Shown in pieces: positions 44,971-56,345 of a stretch of 64,000 nucleotides of DNA (positions are counted from its first letter, which is position 1; the number at the start of each line of letters is the position of its first letter). The notes under the pieces are model-generated. The model saw only the letters and a list, made by a program, of their open reading frames with translations, ran no database searches and had not been told where the DNA came from. A program made the position numbers and the translations under genes. The DNA is from Proteles cristata cristata (lineage: Eukaryota; Chordata; Mammalia; Carnivora; Hyaenidae), in contig JAESUZ010002401.1 in the NCBI GenBank assembly GCA_017311185.1, positions 372,001 through 436,000 of the forward strand, in the 5' to 3' direction.

Positions 44971-45190
44971 GAGGCAATTGGGTGACTCAGTTGGTTAAGC
45001 CTCCAACTCTTGATCTTAGCTCAGATGGTGATCTCAGTTCATGGGACTGAGACCGCATCAGGCTCTGCACTGACAGCACCAATCCTGCTTGTTTTTCTCT
45101 CTTTCCCTCTCTGCTCCTTTCCCACTCACATGTCTGTATGCGTGCACGGTCTCTGTCTCCCTCTTTCTCTCAAAATAAATAAACTTAAAG
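44971..45190 (+). mobile_element. CAN-SINE, diverged
   Basis: Perfect 16-bp target-site duplication AAATTAAACATTTCCT at 44955-44970 and 45191-45206. The head is worn (GAGGCAATTGGGTGACTCAG). Confidence 0.92.
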
Positions 45191-45579
45191 AAATTAAACA
45201 TTTCCTAATCTCCCTTGCCTCTGAGTCTAGGGTGAATTTCTAGAACTTAGTTTTCTGACTCTCAGTTGCACATATCAGAAAATACCTGAAGAACAGACAG
45301 GGTCCAGATAGCCATTCTGCCAGCACAGGTGGCTTCAGTGTCATTGTTCTGGGGACAACAGTGGGAACTGTAGCTTTCCCATTGCAACAAAGACGGTTAA
45401 GTTCTAGAATTGGTGGCAGCTCAGCCTAGCACCTGTTCCTCCAACCTTTCCAATGATTACCTGGACTTTAGGATTTCCCTTAATAAGTCCCCTCTCATTT
45501 AAACGATCTGGAGTTGATTCTTTTGTCTACACCTAAGAATGCTAACAGATAGAAAGGCTAACAAAACTGGAATTCACCT

Positions 45580-45812
45580 AAGAAAAGGTGAATGAGGGGG
45601 TAACACAATTAATGAGAAGATCATTCTGAACTTCAAAAGAACTCTGTGATCAAATAAAAGATCTTTAACATTTAAAGACCATGTAGAAGAGAGCTCCCCA
45701 CTGATCAAAATATGACATGTAATGTGAGCAAGAAATAAACCTCTGTTATGAGGTTTATTATAACCCACTGAGACTTGTGAGTTAATTTGTTACCATGGCA
45801 TAGCCATGATAA
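45580..45812 (+). mobile_element. LTR 3' end, MaLR-like
   Basis: GTGAGCAAGAAATAAACCTC, AACCCACTGAGACTTGTGAG and TTTGTTACCATGGCATAGCC match the 3' end of MLT-type LTRs. The segment 45230-45540 before it may also be LTR-derived but could not be assigned. Confidence 0.5.
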
Positions 45813-45829
45813 ATACACAATGGAATCTA

Positions 45830-46980
45830 AAATGGGATGTGTTTAATGATCAAAATAAATATATGTATAAATTTAAAAGTTTTGTATGGTTAGAAGACAT
45901 TTTATCTCATAAAGCGACATCAAATAAAGAATGGATTCAGGATTCGTCATCATTTTTCATCAAGATATCAAGGTTCACCTGAAAGCAGCAACAAAAATGT
46001 AGCACATTATTTAAAAAAAAAAGTAACCATTATAAGAAACCTTAAATATTAAATGATCTTAAAAGCAACAGATAGGTTATGCTTTTCAATTCTCACACTA
46101 CAAAAGGTAGAATTTGTGATGCATATTTCCTTAGAAGAATCCTCCAAAAGCCATATACAATAATTAAAATGCAAACCATATTTACTTATTGTGAGGTTCT
46201 TGATTGTCTGCAGCAAGAAGTGTGAGAAAATTGCTAACAGGATTTGTTGAAATTGCTTCCAGCAAAACTAAAGGAGATGTAAATGCTCCTCTCACTTGAA
46301 GACATTCATTAATGTCTGCTTGCTTTTGCAGCCCTTTTCCTTTCCAAATGTCTATCTGGACTCTACCACAGTTGTTTTTTCTATTCAGGAGTAAATGACC
46401 TTTATTTCATAAAACGTATGATGTTCTTTCACCCAAAATAGCTACTGACACAGTTATTTTTTGTTTGTCCATTATAATCTGCACCACCCTGACTGCACTA
46501 AGTGATCTGGGCCACTGAACCAACACTGGCAGAGGGAATCATCATCACAGTTCTGTGGTTTGAATATCCCCAGTGTTCAAATGCCCTAATAAATAATCCT
46601 CTACTATGTGTTAAAGAGTGTAAAGGGTTTTTGTTTTGTCTATGGCACAGAAGATCAAATAAGAGAAAATGAATTAAAGTAGGAGAGAGATTTCTATTGG
46701 ACATAAAGAATTTCCAGACTGCCAGAATGAAAAAAGACTGGAATGGATTATTGAGGAGGAATGCCTGGTCTTTTGTCACATACTTCATTAAGAAAGACTA
46801 ACTTTTCTCAAAGGCAGAAGACTAAGTCAGATGCTCATTCACAGTCCTTTCTCCTTCTGTGGTTCTATGATCATAAAACTAATAGCACATCAGAATTATC
46901 TTGGTTTCTCTTGCTTTCATTTATATCATTTATTGTCTCTCCTATTTCCATTGACTGGTATTGCTGGGGGATGATCTATG
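45830..46980. other. Unique sequence, nothing recognised
   Basis: AT-rich. No repeat or coding signal seen. Confidence 0.4.
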
Positions 46981-46984
46981 CCCC

Positions 46985-47790
46985 TTCCCTGCCAAGTGAA
47001 CACACACACGCGCACCACAGAAGGAAGGTGAGATAATCCTGAACTCGAGCATTCCCACAGACAGATTTCAAACTGTATGACTGTAGTAGAGGAAAGAGGC
47101 TCACCGTTACCCTCCTTATCGAACCGACTCGTCCCTGAGCACGGTCCATGAGCATAGGCCTCACCAACGAGCCTTTGAGGTTGTTCCCACATGGATGTTC
47201 CCTTGAGCGCCCTCATAGACACTTTGCCTGTCATCATACCCCCCCCTGTTCTCCCCTTCCCCTACTATACTTTCACTTTGTTTCTCCCTCTGTGTGGTCC
47301 CCACCTTCTCTCTCCAGCAGTGGCCCTTCGCCAACAACAGCAAGCTTTTGTCCTCTTCCTGTGACCTGGACATCCTTTCAGTCTCTGCCATAAGCAGAAG
47401 TCACAACTTTCTTTGTTCTACTTGTTCTTGCTACTGAATTGGAGAAGAGGGAAGGTCTGTGTACTGAAGGTAGACATGTGGTCAGAAGGACATGGGCTGG
47501 TAAGATTTCTTTTCTATTTCTTCCCCCACCCCTGCTTTGGCAATCTCATTTAAAAATTCAGACATCTTGCATCAGATTGTTAATTTTCTTCCAATACTTC
47601 TCAACACATCCATATATGGGAGTCATATTCCCCTTGCTACTATAATTTAGGACTTTATCAGTCAAAAGAGTACCACCTTTCTCCCAACTTTGTATAACAC
47701 TGCATGGCCCTCTTCTATAGTCTTGGGACTAGCCATTGCCCTCTTCTAAAAGTCAAAGGCAAGGCAACCACACCACATGTGTAAGGTATT
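46985..47790. other. Locally CpG-richer unique sequence
   Basis: 46990-47240 carries noticeably more CpG than its surroundings (ACACGCGCACC, CTTATCGAACCGACTCGTCC, TCACCAACGAGCC). Several overlapping short frames occur on both strands; none is convincing. No repeat recognised. Confidence 0.35.
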
Positions 47791-47794
47791 ATGT

Positions 47795-48030
47795 AAGCTG
47801 CAGATGTCAGCAAACTGTGGCTTATGGCCTGTGAGCCATATCCAGCCCACTGCCTGTTTTATAAGTAAAGTTTTATTGGGCACATCCATGCCCATTAATT
47901 TACCTATTATTTATGACTGCTTTTGCTCTACAACAGCAAAGTTGGGCAGTTACACCAGTGACCATATGGTCTGCAAAGACTAAAATATTTATGGCTCCTA
48001 ATAGAAAAGTTTGCTAACTCCTGATAGAGT
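47795..48030 (-). mobile_element. hAT-Charlie-type MITE
   Basis: TGTCAGCAAACTGTGGCTTATGG at the left and AAGTTTGCTAACTCCTGAT at the right are its terminal inverted repeats. AAGTTTTATTGGGCACATCC and ACTAAAATATTTATGGCTCC inside are standard for this common family. Confidence 0.75.
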
Positions 48031-48324
48031 GTATCATATTTACAAAGAAGGCCACCTCAACCTAAAAGATTGCTCTGAGCTGCTGATGTAAGGGGTTCGG
48101 ATTGTTTCTTCTTTCTTTCTGTGAATAGAAGATTTATGCTTTTGAGAAGTCGGTCTTTCATTTTTCTTTGCCTATATCCTGCAGGCCCTCATTGTAGCTA
48201 AAAGAGTTATTGTGTTTAAAATGACAGACTCTATCAAATCAACATTCATCATGACCAAATCTTTAGATGGGCAAGTTCATAAACTTAAAACCTGGTAGTG
48301 TCTCTCCACCCCCTTCCCTCATTT

Positions 48325-48770
48325 CTCTATCCACATCCAGCTAGACACTAAGTTCTATTGAGTCGGCTTTCTAAATGTCTCCAGCATTAATCCCCCTTTC
48401 TATACCCTACTTAAAGACCTTCTCTTTTACCTAACTGTATCAGTGGCCTCTACGCACTCTCCCAGCCTCCAAGCCGTCCCACCACTACAAAGTCATTCTC
48501 ATTGTATTCACAGTGCTCACCACCCTCCCTGAAGCCCTTACCACAGCTATAGCCTCCTTCAATATGCACTAGTCATTCTCACCACATGCATACCGCTATT
48601 CTCAGGATTAGGGCTTCTAGATCATTAAAGAGTACCACTGCTTACCTAGTCATGCAAGCCAGAAGCCTAGGAACCGTCTTTGATCTGTCATTTTCCTTCA
48701 TACTCCACGCCTAATTAATCAGCAAGCCCTTTCAGCTCTACCTCCTAACATTTACAGTCATTCTAACAGA
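48325..48770 (+). mobile_element. L2 LINE fragment
   Basis: CCGTCTTTGATCTGTCATTT, AATCAGCAAGCCCTTTCAGC and CAGTGGCCTCTACGCACTCT resemble L2 text, in part out of order. Diverged. Confidence 0.45.
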
Positions 48771-48864
48771 GATAAGGAGTTAAAATGACACATTCCCAGC
48801 CCGTTAAGAATCAGCTGAAAAGTAAACACTGAAGTCACACAAGCAGCAATCAAAAGATGACCTT

Positions 48865-49091
48865 TTTTTTATTTTTTCAAAAAAAAATTTTTAAATTTTC
48901 TTTTTGAGAGAGAGGGAGAGACAAAGCACAAGTGAGGGAGGGGCAGAGAGACAGAGAGACAGAATCTGAAGCAGGCTCCAGGCTCTGGATTGTCAGCACA
49001 GAGCCCAATGAAGGGCTTGAACTCAGAAACTGTAAGATGATGACCTGAGCCCAAGTCAGACGCGTAACTGACTGAGCCACCCAGGCGCCCC
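48865..49091 (-). mobile_element. CAN-SINE
   Basis: Bounded by AAAAGATGACCTT (48852-48864) and AAGATGGTCTT (49092-49102). Confidence 0.92.
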
Positions 49092-49102
49092 AAGATGGTC
49101 TT

Positions 49103-49279
49103 TTTAAAAAACATTTTTTTTTAGTTTTTTTGAGAGAGAGCATGTGCACACAAGCAGGGGACGGGCAGGGAGAGGGAGAGAGAGAGAATCCCAAGCAGGC
49201 TCAGAGTCTGACATGCCTTGATTCCACGACCTGTGAGACTGAGTCGGATGCTTAACCAACTGAGCTACCCAGGCCCCCT
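49103..49279 (-). mobile_element. Older CAN-SINE at the same target site
   Basis: Bounded by AAGATGGTCTT (49092-49102) and AAAAGATGACCTT (49281-49293). Part of the GGGCTCTGTGCTGACAG region is deleted (CTCAGAGTCTGACATGCC). Confidence 0.88.
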
Positions 49280-49293
49280 AAAAAGATGACCTT

Positions 49294-50520
49294 AAATCAG
49301 TAAAAGAGCTAACACTGATGACTCATGCCATCTACAGGTGAATGCATCCTAAAATTGTGAACTCGCAGAGAGCCTTCCTACTGAGTCACAGGCTGTATGG
49401 GCCACCTGAGACCCCCGTGCAGGGTGGAAAGCTGCCTGCGGAATACTCACAGAATGGAAAACCAGGGTGGAACACATGTGTGCAGCAGGCAGGCAGATCT
49501 CCAAGAGCCAGGAGGAGGGAGACGGTGGAGGAGCCTGCTGGCAGGGCCAGCACTGATCATGCATGCCGGTAGTAAGTCTGACAAGTTCTGGGAGGAGTGA
49601 GTGATGATGAGGAAAGACCAGGAAGTCACAGGAGAGAAGATTCCCCTCCTCCAACATTCTCCACATTTTTCTGCTCTTACTCCATTTAGCTTATCCATTA
49701 ACTAGTGGTGTGGCTGCCCCCGTGAGACAAAGTTAACAATCCACCTGGGCAATCCTGGTCTCCCACTTTCAAAAGACTATTCCCCCAACACCAGCTGCAG
49801 CTCTTCTGGGATGCTGGTGGGCAGTGTTTTATTTTTAACTCCAGAAGGCTCTAAAATGGGTCAGAATAACACATTAATTAAATTAATTCTAAAACCTGTA
49901 TCCAAGGCTAAAAATTCTTTCTATATTCTCTTTCCCTTCCCAAAATATGTCCAGCCACATTGTCCAATCATCAAAGGTCTGGCAAAGAGATAAAATAACA
50001 ACACAAACATTTTCCAATCATAAAAATGTCATCAACATACAAAGTCCCAAATTTAATCTTAACTGCCTTTTTTAATGAATTTTCCTGGGAGGAAATTGAA
50101 GTTAAAAATTAAATTCCATGCAAATTAGTCCAAAGATTTCAGAGGTCAAAAGAATTAAAATGCAAAATCATATTCTCTTGCACTTGTGAGTTAAAGATCC
50201 AAAGAAATTGAAGTCCAGACTTCACCCTCTCTGATTTCTTATTTCTGCCTACTCTCAGCTAGAAGGGTCTTTGCTGCCAAGTAGAGCTGGGGTGTCTTTG
50301 GCAGCTACAAGCTGGGCTGTCTTCTGTGGAATGGATATAGATCCTTTAAGGCGCATACTGACTGCATCTCCAGGATGTCCTCTATTTAAAGGCTCCAAGA
50401 CTTAACAGAACACAAAAGACTATCACAGCACTGGCCCCCAACCCACCAAATCTAGAAAAACAACTCAATCCTGTTTTCACAAGTAGAATAATGTTTCCAG
50501 ACCCCAGAGTTAGGGTCACT
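49294..50520. other. Unique sequence, nothing recognised
   Basis: 49340-49700 is GC-richer, with overlapping short frames on both strands. No domain or repeat family recognised. Confidence 0.4.
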
Positions 50521-50535
50521 AAAGACCCTAACAGA

Positions 50536-50653
50536 AGGGCATCTGGGTGGCTCAGTCAGTTAAGCATCCGACTTCAGCTCAGGTCATGATCTCACAGTTT
50601 GTGAGTTTGAGCCCCGTGTTGGGCTCTGTGCTGACAGCCTGGAGCCTGTTTCA

Positions 50654-50701
<48 letters not shown>

Positions 50702-50775
50702 CTGCCTCTCCCCCATTTGTGCTGTGTGTGTGTCTCTCTTTAAAAAGTGAATATACATTAAAAAAAATTTTTTTT
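50536..50775 (+). mobile_element. CAN-SINE with internal TG expansion
   Basis: Target-site duplication AAAGACCCTAACAGA / AAAGACCATAACAGA at 50521-50535 and 50776-50790. The CT-rich stretch is largely replaced by (TG)n. Confidence 0.94.
50657..50699. repeat. (TG)n microsatellite
   Basis: About 21 uninterrupted TG units inside the SINE; likely polymorphic. Confidence 0.97.
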
Positions 50776-50790
50776 AAAGACCATAACAGA

Positions 50791-51580
50791 GATTCAGAAG
50801 TATTGGACAAAAGGAAGGGAGATCAAGAAAATATCTTAGTTTAACCTCTTCATGATGCCAGTGAGTCTAGGCTAGTTTTCTGAAGTCACAGGTCTCTGAA
50901 TTTACACTGAATCAGGGTCAATCTCCCAGCTGGTAGTTCATTTTGACAGTATGTAGCTTCATCTAGGAGTGGTGCTGGGGCTCTGCTGGTTGTCTTTTTA
51001 AAGATAGTAGCATCTGGGATGTTACAATCTTGCAAAGTTAGAAATTTGCCTTGATGGCAGCCCAAATCACCAGGCTTTATTTGACATTCCCTTGCCTTTC
51101 TGCATGTTCATAATCTCCAATTCCTATTTTCCTTTGGCTCATGTTTCTGGCATCCCGATGCTGAACTAAGTGTGGGCTTCATCAACAACCCATGAGCAGG
51201 CCTTTTTGGTCCTACACCACAGGAAGTGCTTCTATAGCTTCTTGCTATTAAATTGCTTAGGATTATAAAATCTGTCTAGGAAAGCGATTTTTGCATAGTT
51301 GTCATATTTGATTCAGCTGGAGAATTACTCTTAGATTCCTGAACTAGATAATCATTGATGCTTCAGAGCTTATGTTTCTCATGGTCTGTGGGAATCAATT
51401 CTTCCCCATTGAGCTCCTTGATTTGCTGTTTCCTCCACTTTGGTATATTCCAGGCCTTGAACAGCATTTATGTCTGGGACATCTTTAACTGATGTACTAG
51501 TATATGCCTATACTGCTTCATTCCCCTCTGCCATTACCCTGCTGCTGCCACAGAGGCTATAGATGTAGAATCTCTAAAAG
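50791..51580. other. Unclassified sequence
   Basis: No family recognised. With 51820-52095 and 52300-52860 it could be old endogenous-retrovirus internal sequence upstream of the LTR at 52870, but this is a guess from position only. Confidence 0.3.
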
Positions 51581-51595
51581 TTTAACCTACTTCTT

Positions 51596-51805
51596 TTTTA
51601 AAAATATTTTTAATTATTTCTGAGAGAGACAGTGTGAACAGGGGAGGGTCAGAGAGAGAGAGGGAGACACAGAATCTGAAACAGGCTCCAGGCTCTAAGC
51701 TAGCTGTCAGCAGAGAGCCCGACGCGGGTCTCGAACCCACAAACCATGAGATCATGACCTGAGCCAAAGTTGGAGGCTTAACCAACTGAGCCACCCAGGT
51801 GCCCC
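51596..51805 (-). mobile_element. CAN-SINE
   Basis: Perfect target-site duplication TTAACCTACTTCTT at 51582-51595 and 51806-51819. GCTAGCTGTCAGC variant. Confidence 0.95.
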
Positions 51806-51819
51806 TTAACCTACTTCTT

Positions 51820-52095
51820 AAATTGAATCCTCTCCTTCTCTAACACACACAAGGCTAGACTTGAGGGCCTTACTTCCTTTATTTTCTCTTTGCCTTCTGG
51901 CCCAGAAAATAGCTTGTCTAGCATATTTCTCTGGCATTTGATGTATAGAGGTCTGCCTTGGTGAGGAATATGAAATCAGTAATTTCTAAGGCTACCAAAA
52001 GCTACCCATGTAAGCAAATCTTGGCCACCTTCTCCCACCCATGTTGAATAGTTCCACCTGGAAGATATTTTCCCATCAAATCAACATCTAATCTT
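51820..52095. other. Unclassified sequence
   Basis: Minus strand is briefly readable (LDVDLMGKYLPGGTIQHGW, near 52040-52095) before a stop. Not recognised. Confidence 0.3.
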
Positions 52096-52100
52096 GGCTT

Positions 52101-52292
52101 GAGGGGGCCTGGGTGGCTTGGCTGGTTGAGCATCCAACTCTTGATCTCAGCTCAAGGCTTGATCCCAGGGTCATGGGATCAAGCCCCACATCAAGCCCTG
52201 TACTGACAGCATGGAGCCTGCTTGGAATTCTCTCTCTCCCTCTCTCTCTGCCCCCACCCCCCAAATAAGTATATAAACTTAAAAATATATTA
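52101..52292 (+). mobile_element. Older CAN-SINE
   Basis: Head GGGGGCCTGGGTGGCTTGG, GGATCAAGCCCCACATCAAG, tail ATAAACTTAAAAATATATTA. Target duplication not clear. Confidence 0.88.
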
Positions 52293-52299
52293 TAATCTG

Positions 52300-52865
52300 G
52301 ACCTGGACTCTATTGATTATTATTCTAGCTGCCTTCCATTTTTATTTCTCATCTCTGATGAGCCTTCCTTTTAATGCCAATTCCATAAATTTCTCTGACA
52401 TGTGTCTTCAAGATATAGGCAAGACCTACTTGCCACCTGTATTAACTGTCTGTCTCTGAATCAAACCCATATAACAAAGACTTGAGTATATTATGCTTAT
52501 TTGCCTGGTCTTCCTCTCTCAAATCTGTCCAAATTCTTTGTGACTACTTGGTGGAACGACCCCAGTCTTCAAAAGATTATTCTTCAGTGCTTTTAGTGGA
52601 TTCTTCATCTGCTCTTTTCAGAGGAGCCTCTCAATTTATTCTTGATTTTGGTTTCTTATGAGCAGGGACTCAGAGATTTAGCTTCTTTTGTTTTTTAATG
52701 GGTCTAGTCATGACTCCTAAACTACTAGTTATTAAAAAACATCTTTACCTTTTCTAATACCCTTGCTATGAATAATCAACCCTTCGCACACCTCCTACTC
52801 CTTTTGCATATATCCATTTTTGTTGCCAAGAGCTTATGTTGATCTTCCTATATGTCCAGTCCCTC
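52300..52865. other. Unique or unclassified sequence
   Basis: No repeat family or exon recognised. Confidence 0.35.
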
Positions 52866-52869
52866 CACT

Positions 52870-53220
52870 GAGCTCTCATTCTGCTTCTACTGTAGATTGT
52901 TTGTGTTCTCCCCAAATTCATTTTAAATCCTAATGGCCAATAAGATCGTGTTTGGAAGTGGTCATCTTTGGGAGGTGGTTAAGTCATGAAGATGGAACTC
53001 TTGTGAGTGAGCTTAATGCCCTGACAAAAAAGGCCCCAGAGAACTCCCTTCTACCATGTGAGATCAGTGAGAATATGGAAGTCTATGAACCAAGAAGCAG
53101 GCTTTCACCACACAAAATCTGTAGTGCCTTTATCTTGGACTTCCCAGAAACTAGAACTATAAATTTCTGTTTTATAAGCCACCCAGTCCATGGCATTTTA
53201 TTATAGCAGCCTGAACAAAG
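52870..53220 (+). mobile_element. MaLR (MLT1/MST-type) solo LTR
   Basis: TTTGGGAGGTGGTTAAGTCA, AGAGAACTCCCTTCTACCAT, TTGGACTTCCCAGAAACTAG and TATAAGCCACCCAGTCCATG ending GCAGCCTGAACAAAG follow the MaLR LTR closely. The 84-codon frame in it has no support. Confidence 0.88.
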
Positions 53221-53224
53221 AAAG

Positions 53225-53685
53225 TTTCCTTTAAAAGTCTTTGCTCTTACAGTCAGACTAAAGCATAATTTTCAAATTACCCCAACTTCCCCTTTATTGC
53301 CTGAAGAAACTTCATTACTGGGGATGGAGGGTCCAGGCACAGGCCTTTGAGTTGTTTTTGTACCTCAATCCCCCAAATGGCACATTCTCTTTACTTTAAG
53401 AGTTTCTATTCCTGTATGTGAATTTATTAATAAAATTTAGCATCTTTTTATGGGTGAGATTCACAGGTGGGATCTCCAAAATCTGTAGCCATGGTCAGGA
53501 CTGGTGTAGTAAATCCAGAGCCACTTGAAGCTACATGATAAAGCTGATTTTTAAGTCTACGGACAAGGCACATGAATATTAGTTGTGCCACAATTTTCTT
53601 TCTTGGGCTTAAAATAATATAAAGTATAATAACATTTCAGACAGCTGATCTAGCACTGCACACCTAGAGCTGACAATGATGATAT
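53225..53685. other. Unique sequence, nothing recognised
   Basis: No repeat or coding signal seen. Confidence 0.4.
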
Positions 53686-53689
53686 AAAG

Positions 53690-53848
53690 CCAGAACCTTT
53701 TCTACCATCCAAGCTATTGTCATCTCTTGCATGGATCACTGCAATAGTTCCCAACTCATCTCCCTGCCGCCATTCTTACTCCCTAATATTCATGTGGCTT
53801 GTCCATCTTCCGCATAGGTGCCAGAATGACCTTAAATAAGATCATTAA
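53690..53848 (+). mobile_element. L2 LINE, left part
   Basis: TTGTCATCTCTTGCATGGAT, CACTGCAATAGTTCCCAACT and GTGCCAGAATGACCTTAAAT are L2 text. It continues at 55335 after an inserted L1. Confidence 0.65.
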
Positions 53849-53927
53849 AAACTTATACGTAAGTAAAAAAAGTTTTTTACTGACTTATATGCTAGTAAAA
53901 AAAATACTATCAAGAACTGAAAAGATA

Positions 53928-54138
53928 GAGGTGCCTGGGTGGCTTAGTCGGTTAAGCGTCCGACTTTCGCTTGGGTCATGATCTCGCGGTTCGTGGGTTC
54001 GAGCCCCGCATTGGGCTCTGTGCTGACTGCCAGCTCAGAGCCTGGAGCCTGTTTCAGAGTTTGTGTCTCCCTCTCTCTCTGACCCTCCCCTGTTCACGCT
54101 GTCTCTCTCTATCCTAGAAATAAAAGATATTAAAAAAA
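53928..54138 (+). mobile_element. Young CAN-SINE
   Basis: Perfect 16-bp target-site duplication AAGAACTGAAAAGATA at 53912-53927 and 54139-54154. Youngest subfamily, read in sense: GGTTAAGCGTCCGACTTTCG, CTGACTGCCAGCTCAGAG. Confidence 0.97.
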
Positions 54139-55087
54139 AAGAACTGAAAAGATAACCCATAGAATGGGAGAAAGTTTTTGCAGATCATATGTCTGATAAA
54201 GGCAAAGTATCCTAAATATAAAAAGAGCTCTTACAATTCAACAATAAAAAGGTGAATAACCCAATATAAAAATGGACAAGGACTTAGGTAGACATTTCTC
54301 CGAAGAAGTATACAAACAGCTAAAAAGCACATGAAATGACTCTCAACATCATTAGTCATTAGGGGAGTAGCAAATCAAAAGCACAAGGAGATATCACTTC
54401 ATACCTACTAGGATGGCTATAATCACAAAAACATAAAATAACAAGTGTTGGCAAGGATGTGAACAAATTAGAATCTTCATACATTGCTATTTAGAATATA
54501 AAATGGCTCTTTCTCACAGCAGCTTCTTTGGAAAGGAATTTATTACTTCCTCAAGAAGTTACACACAGAATTACCAAATGATCTAGCAATTCTACTCCTA
54601 GGTATATACCCAAGAGAAATGAAAACATATATTCATACAAAAACTTGTACACAGATGTTCATAGAAGCATTATTCATAAAAGCCAGAAGGTGAACTAGCC
54701 CAATTGTCCATGAACAAATGAATGGATAAAATGTGGTCTCTACATAAAATGGAATATTATTCTCCCATGAAAAGGAATAAAGTACTACTACATGCTACAT
54801 GAATGACCTTGAAATATTATGCTAAGTGAAAGAAGCTAGGCACAATAGGCTCCATAATTCCACTTATGTAAAATGTCCAGAATAGGCAAATCCATAGATT
54901 TGAAAAGCAAATTACTATTTGCCCAGGGCTGAGGAAAAGGAAGTAACTGCTAACAGGTATAAGGTTTCTTTTTGGAGTGGCAGGAATGTTCTGGAATTGG
55001 TGGTAATGGTTGCACTCATTACGACATGCTAAAACCAATGAATTGTACACTTAAAAATTATCAAGTTTGTGTTGCATGAATTATATC

Positions 55088-55310
55088 CTTTTTTAATGTC
55101 TATTTAGAGAGAGAGAGAGATCCCACGTGCGTAAGCGAGTGCATGCAGGTGGGGGAGGAGCAGAGAGAGAGGGTGTGAGAGAATATCCCAGGCAGGCTCT
55201 GCACTATCAGCAGAGAGCCTGACCTGGGGCTTGATCCCAAGAACTGTGAATCATGACCTGAGTTGAAATCAAGAGTTGGACACTTCACCGACTAAGCCAC
55301 CCAGGCACCA
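55088..55310 (-). mobile_element. CAN-SINE in the L1 3' end
   Basis: Perfect target-site duplication CATGAATTATATC at 55075-55087 and 55311-55323. Confidence 0.95.
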
Positions 55311-55334
55311 CATGAATTATATCTTAATTTTAAA

Positions 55335-55815
55335 AAATACTAGTTAGGAAAAAAACCTCAGACCATGATCTCCTACTGGTTAAACTCTTCAATGACTTCC
55401 TATGGCACCTGGATAAAGTTGAACCTCCTTACTTAGCCCTACAAGGCCCTATATGATATGACCCCTGCCTGCCTTTCTTATCTTATCCCCCATCACTTCC
55501 CTCACACCCATAAATATACATTTATATTGCAGTGCAGGCTAACTGGCTTTCCACTCTGGCTCTGGTCTCTACACTTAATCTTCCTCTGGAGTAGAGTATT
55601 CTTTGCCCAAGGCTTCCCTCACCATCCCACCACTGCCTATCATATTACCTTGCATTATTTTCATCACAGCACTTACCACTATCTGAAATTATTTGTTTAA
55701 CATAAATTCTCTGATAGCAGAGATTTTGCCTGCCTAGTTCACTGCTATCACTCAAGTTCTAAAATGATGTCTGACATAGAGTAGATGTTCAAAATATATT
55801 TTGAATGAATGAATG
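55335..55815 (+). mobile_element. L2 LINE, right part
   Basis: ACTCTTCAATGACTTCCTATGG, CTACAAGGCCCTATATGATA, CACAGCACTTACCACTATCT and the 3' terminus TTTGAATGAATGAATG are in L2 order and continue 53690-53848. Confidence 0.75.
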
Positions 55816-56329
55816 GGACCTAATTTGTGTACATTGGAAATTTAGACATTCTGATGGTATTTGGGGGCTGTCAGAGCTGCACTGATTTGAATGAGAACCT
55901 CAGGGAACCCCTTTGAGGCCAGGTGTACAGTATCTAGGGAGGTAAGAAAGAAACAGGAGGAGTGGAGAAATGTGCCTCATCATCACTTCCAAATACCCGA
56001 AGACAAAATTTTCTGGAAGCCATGATAATACTGGTAAGTTCATGAAATCAGCTATAGAAATCTTGTAATTCACAGTTCTGTTTATTCTCTGAGAGGAGAC
56101 TGGGGGCATACATGCTTGATCTGAGTACACTGGAGGACACCAAAGGGAGCATGGCTTATGAGACAGCACTGTGACTATCCCTGTAATTGCAGCTCAGCCC
56201 AGCTTCTGGCTGGCACTTTGATCCTAGAAGGGACAGTAATAAAGACCACTGCTTCTGAGCACAAAGCACATCTGCTTTGGGCCCCCGGAATAGGGTAGGC
56301 CAGGAAAGAAGGGTGATATGATGGCCATT
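55816..56329. other. Unique sequence, nothing recognised
   Basis: The 89-codon minus-strand frame at 55900-56169 is not recognisable. No repeat seen. Confidence 0.4.
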
Positions 56330-56345
56330 AAGAATGGAATTAAGG

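Larger units (their letters stand above)
53850..55330 (+). mobile_element. L1MB-like element inserted in an L2
   Basis: ORF2 C-terminal text (TGGACAAGGACTTAGGTAGA, TACCTACTAGGATGGCTATA, CAATTCTACTCCTAGGTATA) and a 3' UTR (TGAATTGTACACTTAAAAAT) of a middle-aged L1. A SINE at 53928 splits its 5' part and one at 55088 its 3' end. Confidence 0.85.

Noticed and set aside
44657..44977. 106-codon minus-strand frame rich in Phe, Leu and Tyr
   Set aside because: Runs across an A13 tract (Lys/Phe codons) in AT-rich DNA with no recognised family. Hydrophobic bias is expected by chance here.
48852..49293. Regularly spaced direct repeats suggestive of an array
   Set aside because: The repeats are target-site duplications around two SINEs; there are only three, and the intervening sequences are SINEs, not spacers.
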